Assembly (NCBI GenBank): GCA_014529385.2
Contig: CM043958.1
Location: 139,824,398-139,888,397 of the forward strand
Direction: 5' to 3'
DNA: 64,000 nt
Source: Adiantum capillus-veneris
Lineage: Eukaryota; Streptophyta; Polypodiopsida; Polypodiales; Pteridaceae
Each line of letters opens with the position of its first letter. Within the stretch, counting starts at the first letter, position 1. The notes under the pieces were generated by a model. It did no database searches. It was not told the DNA's origin and saw only the letters and a program-made list of their open reading frames with translations. Shown here piece after piece: positions 54,011-63,852 of the stretch. Both the position numbers and the translations under genes were made by a program.

Positions 54011-55414
54011 CCACCCCAGACACCACTACAAGCATCCATTCCACCTCTTCCACCAGCCCCACCACCTGATTGCCCTATAAACATCATAAGACTAGAAGAG
54101 AAAGGAAAAGCCGTAGTAGTGGATCCACCCAGAGCAGAGGAGAGGGACAAGGGTAAGGAGAAGGTAACCTTTTTAGAACCACTTGAGGCCATGACTGTGA
54201 AAAGATCTAGGAGGGAGAAAGCTACACAATCAGATGATGAGAGAAGCATGAGAGGAGAAACTAGCAAGAGGCCATCCAGGCCACGACGGAAATTGGGCAT
54301 CACCGACTTCTAGCTAGGGGAAAGTTCTAAGCCCTATGATCTAACATTGGATGTGGCAGAGCAAGGACCGAAGATTACATGGCCACAGCTGCTACATCTT
54401 GCACCAAAAGTAAGGCGACAATGGTCCAAAATGGTAAGTACAAGACGCTCCAAAACAAAGGTAGCCGGAGCAATTTCGGGTTGCAACATGGATGACATCC
54501 TTCCAATTGTCGACGTAAACATAAAAGGAAAGAGGGTTGGAAACACCTACATTGATGGAGGTGCACAAATCTGTGTAATGAGCGAAGCTATGATGCTTCA
54601 ATTAGGGCTCGAGGTTGACAGGCCTTCTCCATGCAAGGCAAAGATGGCAAACAACGCAAAAGTAAAGTGTGTGGGTGTGGTAAGTGCCGTAAAAATAAAA
54701 GCTTTCAACACTAAGGTAGAGGTAGATCTTTTTGTAATGCTTACTAAGGGGGAGGGCTATCCACTAATCTTGGGAAGGCCATGGTTGATGGCCATGAAGG
54801 CAAAAGAGGACTGGGGTACTGGCCTTCTATGCATGACTGGTAAGAAAGGGGAGACAATCTACTACGACATGAGGATTGGAAAGCAGAAGCAAATGAATCT
54901 GGAAACATCGGCAGAAGAAACCACTAGCGAATCTTCCAGTTCTGAGGAGGAGACCACATCCATCGACGAAAGTGACAGTTCCATTGATGTGATGGGTATC
55001 ATTATGAAGGATCCACAAAGGGTAAGCACAACTGGTGATCCATCACCAAAAGGGCAACCCAATGAAGAGGAGAGAAAATCACCTGGCCTAGGAGGAAGTA
55101 GGTTGAAGGGTATGTTGTCTACGGAATTAACACTTGAGGAGAAAGATAGTTTTTTGCAAATGTTGATGGGATTTTCTAACCTGTTCATTGACAACTATGA
55201 AAGAATCACAGGCATTACAGTGGTGGAACATCATATTAAGCTGAAGGAAGGGGTAAAACCAGTTGTGCAAAAGCTACGACGACTGGGGGTCATACAAGAA
55301 AAAGCACTCTTGGCCGAGGTAAGGAAACTGCTGGAGGCGGGATTCATCTATCCTGTAGAAAACTCAGAATGGGTGTCACCCGTAGTGGTGACGCCTAAAA
55401 ACAATGGTAAGTGA
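54011..55414 (+). pseudogene. Element C protease region and acidic linker
   Basis: After a TAG at 54313 the frame 54347-55414 reads 'ITWPQLLHLAPKVRRQW', then the protease loop 'NTYIDGGAQICVMSEAM', 'VDLFVMLTKGEGYPLILGRP' and an acidic linker ('TTSESSSSEEETTSIDESD'). RT begins at 'GFIYPVENSEWVSPVVVTPK'. The catalytic triplet is D-G-G, as in element D. The frame ends at TGA 55412-55414, where element D has tryptophan. Confidence 0.8.
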
Positions 55415-56553
55415 AGGGTCTGTGTTGACTACAAACCACTAAATGCAGCTACAAAGAGAGACCACTTTCCTCTCCCTTTCTTGGATGAAATTCGGAATGA
55501 AGTAGCGGGTTTTGAATGCTATACCGTCTGTGATGGTTATTCTGGATACTTTCAAATAGGCATAGCCTTGGAAGATCAGTTAAAAACCACTTTTATCACG
55601 CCATGGGGTTGTTTTTCATACAGGGTTATGCCATTTGGTCTCACAAATGCACCTGCCACATTCCAAAGATATATCACATATGTTTTTCAACCGTTCTTTG
55701 GAACATCCATAAGAGTGTTCATTGATGATTTTTGTATATATAGCTCCTGTATTTCACATTTAGAAAAGGTAATTGAAGGTTTGGCCAGGTTGCAGAGCCT
55801 AGGTGGGCAATTAAATGTGGATAAATGCCACATTGGGGAGAGTAAAGTCATTCTACTAGGCCATGAAATTTCAGAAAAAGGTATCAACGCCGACCCAAGT
55901 AAGGTGTCCGCACTCATAGCCCTACCTTCACCAACGACCGCACATCAACTGGTCTCTTTTCTACAGAAGGTGAGGTACTTAAGTAGATTCATACATCTAC
56001 TATCACAACTTGTTCTACCACTGCAACAACTCACTCAAAGATCAACTTTCACTTGGGACGAGGAAAGCGAACATCACTACAACAAGGTAAAGGAGGTCTT
56101 AGCCACTCTGTCAACTATCTCACCACCTAAGTGGGATGAAAAATTCTATGTCACCTCAAGTGTTGGTGATGACTCATTGGGGGCTGTGCTACTCCAAAAG
56201 GATACGACGACATCTTTCATGAGGCCAATCTACTTCTCTAGTCGAATGATGACAGCAGGAGAGAAAGGTTTCACCCATGTGGAACACTTAGTCCTAGCTC
56301 TTAGATTTGCAACTACAAAGTTTAGGTCATATTTGCTGCCTAAGCAATTTGTGATTCTAACCACGGATGAAATATTTCTCTATGTTGTACAACACATGGA
56401 TGTGTCTGCTAGAATTACTAAATGGCTAGTTCGTCTGCAAGAGTTTGACTACACGGTACAGGTAGAAAGCACGACAAGGGCAAGTTTGGGGGGACTCATG
56501 ACCTACCAATTCTTTGAAGGGAAGGAGAAGCAATCTAAGGAAGGAGAAGTCTG
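55415..56553 (+). pseudogene. Element C reverse transcriptase and degenerate RNase H
   Basis: The frame 55481-56554 holds 'GFECYTVCDGYSGYFQIGIA', '[15 protein letters not shown]' and the catalytic 'VFIDDFCIYSS', then the connection and RNase H fold ('TFTWDEESEHHYNKVKEVLA', 'KFYVTSSVGDDSLGAVLLQK', 'VEHLVLALRFATTKFRSYL'). The first catalytic aspartate of RNase H, normally in 'VDAS', is replaced by T-S-S. In Tat-group elements the original RNase H is known to have decayed after a second one was gained, and that second one follows here. Confidence 0.87.
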
Positions 56554-57000
56554 ATTACCTCCAGTACCACCGATGGTAGAAGGAGCATACTCTCTCTACT
56601 TTGATGGAGCCTACAAGCGAGCGTCCGACAAAGCAGCTGCAGGCATAGTGGTCTTTGATGACAAAGGGACAAAGGTATTTTCGTTGGGCCAATTGTTAGA
56701 TTCACATTCTAACAATGAAGCTGAGTATGCAGCACTAACCAAGGGTCTACAATGGTGCGTCTCACGAGGTGTACAACGCCTTAATGTATTTGGGGATGCT
56801 CTACTTCTGGTAAGACAATGGAGCATGGACATGCAAGAATCCTAGTTTAAGGACTCACTTAAGTGGTGTAAAAAACTTGTTGGGTAAGTTTGAAGAAGTT
56901 CAAATACACCATATCCCAAGGGCTCAAAACCAAGAAGCAGATGCCCTAGCAAGTGAAAGACTACAGGAAGTGGTGGTTGGAGCAATAAAACTAAAGCTCC
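56554..57000 (+). pseudogene. Element C archaeal-type second RNase H
   Basis: Reads 'YSLYFDGAYKRASDKAAAGI', 'SHSNNEAEYAALTKGLQWCV', 'GDALLLVRQW' and, after a TAG at 56843-56845, 'HHIPRAQNQEADALA'. The D..E..D..D residues and the 'NNEAEY' and 'EADAL' words are those of the archaeal-type RNase H found as an extra domain in Tat-lineage Ty3 elements. It removes RNA from RNA:DNA hybrids in reverse transcription. Confidence 0.85.
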
Positions 57001-58362
57001 CTCTATTTCAAGGAAGTGATGCCTTGTCTGACATCATGCATTTTTTGGAAACAGGGGAATGCCCATCAGATTTAACAAAGGGACAGAAGCAATGGCTGAC
57101 GCAGAAGGCCACAAGGTATCGACTCATCAATGACGGTTTGTACTGTAAGGGTAAGGACCAAATACTCAGGAAGGTCCCTCTCTCTCAGGAAACCACGGGA
57201 GTAATTGCTAGTTGTCACGACGGGGTTTGTGGTGGTCACTTTGCCCTAGACATAACAAGTAGGAAAATCTTGCAGGCAGGCTTCATATGGCCTAGCCTCA
57301 ACCGTGATGTACACCACTAGTGCAAAACGTGTAAATTGTGTCAAAAGTCCGGCACTAGGTCACTTATGCCTGAACCACAGACACCTATTCTCTCATATGG
57401 CCCATTTGAAAAATGGGGTATCGATGCCATTGGGCCATTACCTAGGGCCAACTCAGGAAAATTCTACATTATCATGGGGGTCGACTACATGACTAGATGG
57501 GCAGAGGCTACAGCCACCACTAGAATCACAGCGGTAGAGGTAGCTAAATTTATCTACGAGCACATATGCTGTAGGTTTGGCACACCTTTAGAGATCATCT
57601 CTGATAGAGGGCCAGGTTTTCAGAGCAGACTTGGTAGGAGAATTAATGCAAAAACTGGGCATTACAAGGAGGCACTCTTCACCATATTACCCTCAATGTA
57701 ATGGCCTAGTTGAAAAGATAAATGGAATGGTTTCTAAAATTATTACCAAGCAGGTAAACAATCATCCTGGAGACTGGGATAAGTATCTACTACCAGCTTT
57801 ATGAGCCTACAGAACTTCATTTCGTACATCCTTGGGATTCACACCGTATCATCTAGTATTTGGTAAGGAATCAATCTTTCCCATTGAAGTGAAACTACAA
57901 AGTCTCATAGTAATGGCAAGCCAGCTTCAACAGCCCAACATGCATTTGAGAGATCACATCATCAACTTGGAAAGACTGCAACTGGACAGAGAAGAAGCAA
58001 TAAATTATTATGCAGCACAAGCAGAGCATAGACGGCTTAGCTTTAACGAGCATCTCCGGAAAAAAGAATTGAAGAAAGGAATGTTGGTGCTCCGCTACGA
58101 CAATCGCTTCGACACGCGCAAGGATAAGAAACTCCTACTCCGATGGGAAGGTCCTTTCATCATCAGGAAAAAGTATGCCAACGGAAGCTACCAGCTTATG
58201 GAGGCTGATGGAAAACTTCATAAAACCAGGGTAAATGGTTGGCAACTTAAACCTTATTTTCTTCGATTTGACCAGGCTCCACCAATTGACATTCCAGATG
58301 AGGACACACCATCAGCCGCCACCTTCGACGATAATGATCAAACAGATGAGCTAGAGACATGA
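57001..58362 (+). pseudogene. Element C integrase
   Basis: Zinc module 'CHDGVCGGHFALDITSRKIL' ... 'HH' then TAG at about 57318-57320, then 'CKTCKLCQKS'. The core reads 'GPFEKWGIDAIGPLPRA', 'DYMTRWAEATAT' and 'GTPLEIISDRGPGFQS'. A frameshift follows near 57630, then 'YYPQCNGLVEKINGMV' in another frame, a TGA near 57803, and 'GFTPYHLVFGKESIFPIEV'. The C-terminal domain (57832-58362) is 'RWEGPFIIRKKYANGSYQLM' ... 'KTRVNGWQLKPYF'. Only one HHCC module is present, unlike element A. Confidence 0.87.
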
Positions 58363-58374
58363 ATGCCTCTAGCC

Positions 58375-58386
58375 AAAAGGGGAGGG
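58375..58386 (+). other. Polypurine tract of element C
   Basis: AAAAGGGGAGGG, four bases before the 3' LTR start (TGATGG at 58391). It primes plus-strand DNA synthesis. Confidence 0.9.
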
Positions 58387-58390
58387 CTAA

Positions 58391-59683
58391 TGATGGGGGC
58401 TTTTCACAAGCCAAGCTCCCATACCCCTCTTCTCTCGTCCCCACCCCATGAAAACCCCCTCTTAGGGAGGGAGTGATAAAAGGCATTGGAAAAAGTAAGA
58501 AAAAAATAAAGTATGATTATGTAAATATATAAGAAAGGTAAAATAGGCCACCTCATGCCTGCGGGGTAGCCCATCCCCACCTTGCCTCCTTTCTTCTTCA
58601 GTGTTGCCCCGCCATGTGCCCCTTTTCCTCTCCTCAACTCAAAAGGTCAACCCCCTCTCTCTTCCCCTTGTCCTTTCTCCTTTCTCCTTTCTCTCTCCCC
58701 TCAAGCTACCCCACCTCTCACCAATAATGCACCGTAACTCACATGCAACTTACCCTATCTTCCAAAATAGTATACCCCACCCCCTCTTTCTCTCTCCTAT
58801 CATATCCCATGACCCAAATACCCCCCTCTCTCTCTAAAAGGCGCCATGTCTCTTGTCTTGTAGCTAAATAACCTCCCCCACACTCACACACACTCAGTTT
58901 CACTAAAAAAGGTGCCCACAGACCCATCCCCACCCGGTGGTTACCTGATTTTTCTTGTGTTCACACACATCTGCACACAGATTCACCTCTGAACACACTC
59001 CCCTCTCTCCCCTCTTGTAATACTTTATTCTCCATGTCACCTCTCACTTTTTTTCATCCACCCATCTCTCTCTCTTAGTCTCTCTCTCATGAGACTGCTG
59101 TTCTGGCACATATACACACAGCCAGACAAGTGGGGCCCACAGTCACATGGCCTATGTAGATAATGATTTCTTCATTTCTAAATTCTAGAATTTCTCTCCC
59201 CTCCTCCCCTATATAAAGAGGGGTCACCATCACACTAAATACACACACAACATCACCAAAGAACACACTATGCACTGTGTGTGCCTAGTGCACACCCACA
59301 CCATCACCATCACCGCAATCGCCATGCTTGTCTTGAGAATGACCTCTACACCCTTGGCTATGGAAGATGAAGGGCAACTAAATGAAGGATGATGGCCATA
59401 ACCCTCGTGCGAGTCTTCGCCATCAACTCCCACCTATCCGCCATGTGCTCTACCACTCTCTTCCTTCTCATTCCCCTACCCAATGCTCCCCATTTCATCG
59501 CCTTATTCTCTAAATAAAGCTTGAGGTTTTGTGAGTATGTTTTCTTGCAATGTTTTGCCCATGTGAGGTGTGCGGAATCGCCACCTAGTTTTGTGTTTGG
59601 AGTGAGTTTGTGTATGTGTGAAAGGTGTGCGGATTCGCCATCCTTTTGTGGTGCCTAAGTACTAAGCCGCAATACCCCCTCTC

Positions 59684-59720
<37 letters not shown>

Positions 59721-59931
59721 TGATCTCATTTCCTTTCCTCTTCATCATTACTCCCAAGTATCCATCTCTCTTGGATGAAAACTTTGTTATGGTGGTGTGT
59801 TGTTTGCGTCCTGGCCGCTGAAGCTAGGTGGTGCCCCTTGTTTGCTTTACCATGACAAGCTCGAGGTGCTCCATTCGGTCCCCGATGTTTTAGAGGCCGT
59901 CGGGGGTTCGGGGTTCGCTTTGCTCCCGTCA
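58391..59931 (+). repeat. 3' LTR of element C (1,541 bp)
   Basis: Same borders as the 5' LTR (TGATGGGGG...CCCGTCA), TATATAAA at 59210-59217 and a longer (CT)n at about 59690-59716. Small differences from the 5' copy include a missing 'aactcaccaataatgcat'-like piece near 58735 and several single-base changes. The next four bases, CAAG, match the four before the 5' LTR. Confidence 0.95.
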
Positions 59932-60160
59932 CAAGCTTACTTGTTTTAAAATTCTTAGAACCTTTCTGGGAATAATTAGATTTAGCATGTGGATAGCTCA
60001 TACAATATGTGCAAAAAAGCCTCACGTTCTTGTCATCATATGCAAGCCAAGGTTTAAAACGATGTAACCACTCATCTTGCCAAAGCTTTTTACAACCTTT
60101 CTTATTATCCGACTCCGCACTAGCCTCTCTTGCATTTTTCATTTTCAACATCAATAACAA
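59932..60160 (-). pseudogene. hAT-like / TTF-type zinc-finger N-terminal fragment
   Basis: The minus strand reads 'KKLWQDEWLHRFKPWLAYDD', 'VRLFCTYCMSYPHAKSNYSQ' and 'KGSKNFKTSKL'. The 'W..W..YD....FC..C' plus 'G..NFKTS.L' pattern matches the zinc-finger N-terminus of hAT-derived transposase-like proteins. It is truncated by the LTR of element C at 'TSKL' and has no downstream catalytic domain. Confidence 0.55.
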
Positions 60161-60649
60161 TGGTGGTCGATGCCTTACCAGTTTTCTCCGCGATTCATGC
60201 CCTTTTTGAAGCTATCTTTGTCAAGGTGTTGTATTGCTCGTGCCTTTTTGGAAGCTATCTTTGTCAAGATGTTGTATTGCTCCAAAGATCGTTGATGAAA
60301 CTTTTGCTCCATGACACTATTTTACAAGACATATACAAATAATATTTTAGTAAAATGCACAATGCTAACATTGCTAAATTTAAGTGAGCATTGAATAGGT
60401 AAAAGAATTAAAAATAACTTACCACGTTAATGGATTATTGGAGTATTGTTGAAGTCTAACTTCTAAGCTTTAAAGCGAAGTCTTTTCCAGAACACAGAGC
60501 ACTGAGCACCTACAGGCGATCCGAGACTCAATTTTCCATGATTTGCAACTTTGCAAGCAGCTTAGGACGATAACCTTTGAAATTTGTGGCCACTTACAAA
60601 GAAGGTATCAACTTCTTGAGGAGACTCAAAAGTCTTTGAACGGCGAAAC
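60161..60649. other. Unassigned spacer
   Basis: A 25-30 bp word ('gaagctatctttgtcaa') occurs twice near 60208 and 60250. Nothing else is recognised. Confidence 0.45.
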
Positions 60650-60862
60650 AGAGCGTACGCAGTGCAACTGGCTTAAACTTGTCAAGGTCTAAGGTCTTGG
60701 GTTCAAACCTCCTTGACAACTCGTGTGACATGAAGCCCTTAAGGGATGTTCCCCCCTGGTCCATATGATGGGTTGGTCAACCTTATCCGGCTAGGATGCT
60801 CCACCTCACAGAGTCGGGTGTGTGAGTTGTAATTTAAAGTTCTACTCTCTATTTTTAAAAAA
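60650..60862 (+). mobile_element. SINE-like element (tRNA-derived)
   Basis: A box A-like 'acgcagtgcaactgg' at about 60657-60671 is followed about 30 bases later by 'GGTTCAAACC' (60700-60709), a good box B. The unit continues for about 140 bases and ends '...gtgtgagttgtaattt' and a T/A-rich tail near 60840-60862. This is the layout of plant SINEs, which are copied by LINE machinery. No second copy is obvious in the window. Confidence 0.5.
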
Positions 60863-61864
60863 AACTACCTTAAACTTGGAGTTGGAAGTTGGTGAACAGT
60901 GAGCACTGAATCCTGACCCTTGAAGTCCCTAGCCTTGTGGCTTGAGGGGATGTGATTCTTTCAATGAGAAAATGCATTGCAGAGCAAGCGGGAGTCAAAG
61001 GCTCGGAGCAGCTTCGCATCGGCAGTGTCTGATGAGCAGTGAGCACTAAGCAGGCTGCGGCGACCTTGATAGTTGACACTTTAGCTGCGAGCAATGAGCA
61101 CCAAGCGGGCTACCGCCTCAGTGAACCATGGATTGCACAGTGCGCAGAGACACTCGGGAGCTTGAGCCGCGAGCAGAAGGCAGGAGGCTCGGAAGTGAAT
61201 TTCTCAATTTTTGTAAATATTAAAGTTAAGGCTTACTATTTACTACTTAGAGAGATACTAGATTAGTTTAAATTTTAAAACTTTAAAGTTTTAATATCCT
61301 ATCATTCATGCCAATCACTGAGCAATGAGCAGTTCCATTGCCCAGTGCCCACACTCCAAACTTTAAAGTCCATAATCTAAGTTCTGACTCCTGAGATCTC
61401 CTTTTCTCTATGTTTTTAGAGCCTTTGAAGCTCGAACTTTTCACTGCTGAGTGCTCAATCATTGATGCTCAGTGCTCAATCATTAATGGATGCAGTGTGC
61501 ACGAAAGCCTTAAACTTTAAAGGCTTAAGCATTCCAAATTCCAATCTATTATCTAGGGCTAAATTATAACCTTTAAAGTTTAAGATAATGTTATAAATTG
61601 AAGTTTTGCACTTTGAACACTAAGTTATGGATTTTTTAGAGCCAATTTTGCAAAACTTTCAAAATTTAAAGTTTGTATTTATTGGTTTGTACAAACTTCA
61701 AAGTGGGAACACCAGTGTCCCGTTGGCAAGGGCATCGGGCATTGATAGTGACCACATGGATGACGGTACACATATTATACCTGTAACATGTATGATGTAT
61801 CATAATACATATATACATATGGTTCTCTTAGCTCTATGTAGCTTGTATGGTTATTATGTTATTA
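60863..61864. other. Spacer with recurring GAGCA/TGCTC words
   Basis: Short words such as 'agtgagcactga', 'gagcaatgagcacc', 'gctgagtgctcaatcattga' and 'gctcagtgctcaatcatta' recur at about 60898, 61034, 61091, 61317, 61447 and 61470. 'ctttaaagtt' is also frequent. No gene is recognised. Confidence 0.5.
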
Positions 61865-61886
61865 CTAGTGTGGCCGGCGGCTTTGC

Positions 61887-61961
<75 letters not shown>

Positions 61962-62061
61962 TTCTCGGACCTGCAGGCGACACTGCCGGATTGATCTCCT
62001 GTTGACGCGTGTCAGGGGCGTGGGAGCCGGAATCCCCTCCCCCTTTATCTATTAGTATAGA
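61865..62061 (-). mobile_element. Mini-Helitron carrying (GA)n, 197 bp
   Basis: On the minus strand it starts TCTATACTAATAGATAAAGG, then 'ggattccggc'. It contains a long (GA)n (plus-strand (CT)n at about 61893-61952). It ends with hairpin GGCGGC-AAA-GCCGCC, then 'ggccacaCTAG' followed by T. All Helitron landmarks are present, and it has no coding capacity. Confidence 0.75.
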
Positions 62062-62080
62062 TTCTCAAGAGTCGGGAGTC

Positions 62081-62086
<6 letters not shown>

Positions 62087-62156
<70 letters not shown>
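62087..62156. repeat. (CT)n(CA)n compound microsatellite
   Basis: About 15 CT units followed by about 20 CA units. Confidence 0.96.
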
Positions 62157-62160
<4 letters not shown>

Positions 62161-62170
62161 TTATACTACA

Positions 62171-62240
62171 CTAGTATGGCCGACCGCCTTCGGCGGCCTC
62201 TCTCTCCTCTCTCTCTCTCTCTCAAAGTGCTCAAATCCGA
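62171..62240 (-). mobile_element. Second Helitron 3' end next to (GA)n
   Basis: On the minus strand a (GA)n run is followed by hairpin CCGCC-GAA-GGCGG, then 'tcggccataCTAG' followed by T. A matching 5' end was not found to the right, so this is a lone or truncated terminus. Confidence 0.55.
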
Positions 62241-62950
62241 CCTCCGATGAGCAGTTTACGGTCAAAACAGGCTCCAAAAACCCCAAAAACACACCTGCGG
62301 GTGTTTCTCCTCTTCTCTCCATGTTTTTTCTGGTCTTCTCTCAGTTTTTTCAGTTCCCACACTTAGCTTTATTAGTTGGGCACCCTAATTGGCCTCTTAG
62401 ATGACCTCAAACGGACCCCGAACAAGCCAAAAACTGACCTCGCAGTGCATAGTTGTCACCTTTTTGCATCATCCGCACACCTGGCACTCATTTCTTTTCA
62501 ATAATGCGTCTCGCAACCACGTGAAGTGGCCCCAAAAAGTGTTCCTAATGATGACCTTTCTGCATAACTCTCACAAGAAAACACCCACGTTATGTCCGTC
62601 CTCATCCGCGTGCAAATATTGACCCCGTTCGCCCTCCTGACGCAACTAGATGCCATCTGACGCACCTGCTTACCTCATGTCGTCGGACCACAGATAGCTT
62701 CCTCGAGAATTTTTACGCACTATAAACTCCTCATTATTTTAGAAAAAACATACTGGTACTGGTGATAGTGAAAATCGATGCACTATGTACATGCTGTCCT
62801 ACGTGTACACATGTGGACCCCACGTAACCACTTGGCTCTGGAAAATGGGCAATTCTTTATTTGATGCACCATGCATGTGTATGTACATATGCGCAATCCC
62901 TTGCTCCAAAAAACTCCTGACATAATTTTCCCCTCCCCTAGCCTGCTAGA
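62241..62950. other. Unassigned spacer
   Basis: Non-coding, with no recognisable protein or terminus. Confidence 0.4.
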
Positions 62951-63475
62951 TCATTCATGATCAGCAGCAGCAAAGAGAGATATGAGACTCGCCGCATCAC
63001 AGGTCTCCTCATCCCTCACCAACACTGCTTTATCCACAGACAGCTCATCTTGCTCCACCATCATCAATCTAGCATGATACAATTTAAGACGCAATCCATT
63101 TACTCTTGACTTATGTAGAACACCATCCAGGTTAGCCAGCTGATATGTGCCATTTGGAAAACATTCCACTACCTTGAAAGGGCCTTCCCACTTAATTTGA
63201 AACTTCTTTTGGAAGGTGTTGTCCAGCTTACTGTTGTAGCGCAAAACCAAGTCATGTTTCTTGATACCCTTACTTTTGACCTTTTCATTTATCTTTGCCA
63301 AAGCCTTATCCTGCATCTGCCCATAATGCTCCAATGCGCTCATCCTATCCAACTAGACCTCTTGTAACTGCAAGAGCCTCTCTTTGAATGCATCACTAGG
63401 CGGCCCAAGCAACTTCTCTAACATCTTGACCGCAGGCAACTCTAATTTTGTCCATATGTAGGTTTGCCAAGTTTT
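62951..63475 (-). pseudogene. Element E: Ty3/gypsy integrase C-terminal fragment
   Basis: The minus-strand frame 63352-62951 reads 'GIKKHDLVLRYNSKLDNTFQ', 'FQIKWEGPFKVVECFPNGTY' and 'LDGVLHKSRVNGLRLKLYHA'. This is the SH3-like integrase C-terminal domain of plant Ty3 elements, related to but distinct from that of element C. Upstream, across a stop at 63353, the same frame continues ('TYIWTKLELPAVKMLEKLLG'). Similarity ends at about 63475, just before the (GA)-rich mini-Helitron sequence. Confidence 0.75.
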
Positions 63476-63566
63476 TGAAAAAAAGGTTTTTTCGAGCACT
63501 GCAGTGAATACCTCTCTCTCTCTCTCTTGCTCTCTCTCACGCGCGCACGTGCTGACACACGCTGCC

Positions 63567-63648
63567 CTAGTGGAGCCAACGGCCATCTTTCGCTCTCTCT
63601 CACGCGCGTGTTCAGTCGACACAGACACCCAATCAACATTCAACAGTG

Positions 63649-63685
<37 letters not shown>

Positions 63686-63815
63686 CGCACGCATGCACTC
63701 ACCACTGTGTCGACTGCTCTCACCTGACGCCTGTGTCACTTACGCAGTGCACTACTGGATGAGTCTTGTGCTGACATATGTCCGAGGGAGGGGCCGGAAT
63801 CCTTTCCCTCATTAG

Positions 63816-63820
<5 letters not shown>
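63567..63820 (-). mobile_element. Mini-Helitron carrying (GA)n, about 254 bp
   Basis: The minus strand starts near 63820 with 'TTATACTAATGAGGGAAAGG' followed by 'attccggcccc'. It carries (GA)n (plus-strand (CT)n at about 63653-63682). It ends with 'GCC-GTT-GGC' hairpin, then 'tccaCTAG' at 63567-63570. The 3' block closely resembles that of the copy at 34.7 kb. A further 'ctctct' stretch lies just outside the 3' end. Confidence 0.65.

Positions 63821-63849
<29 letters not shown>
63821..63849. repeat. (TA)n microsatellite
   Basis: About 14 TA units directly outside the 5' end of the mini-Helitron. The preferred Helitron target is AT-rich (A|T). Confidence 0.95.

Positions 63850-63852
<3 letters not shown>

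Noticed and set aside
62951-63739. Possible single ORF joining integrase fragment E with the R/E-rich stretch to its right
   Set aside because: The R/E part is (GA)n within and beside a mini-Helitron; only the segment up to about 63475 is integrase.
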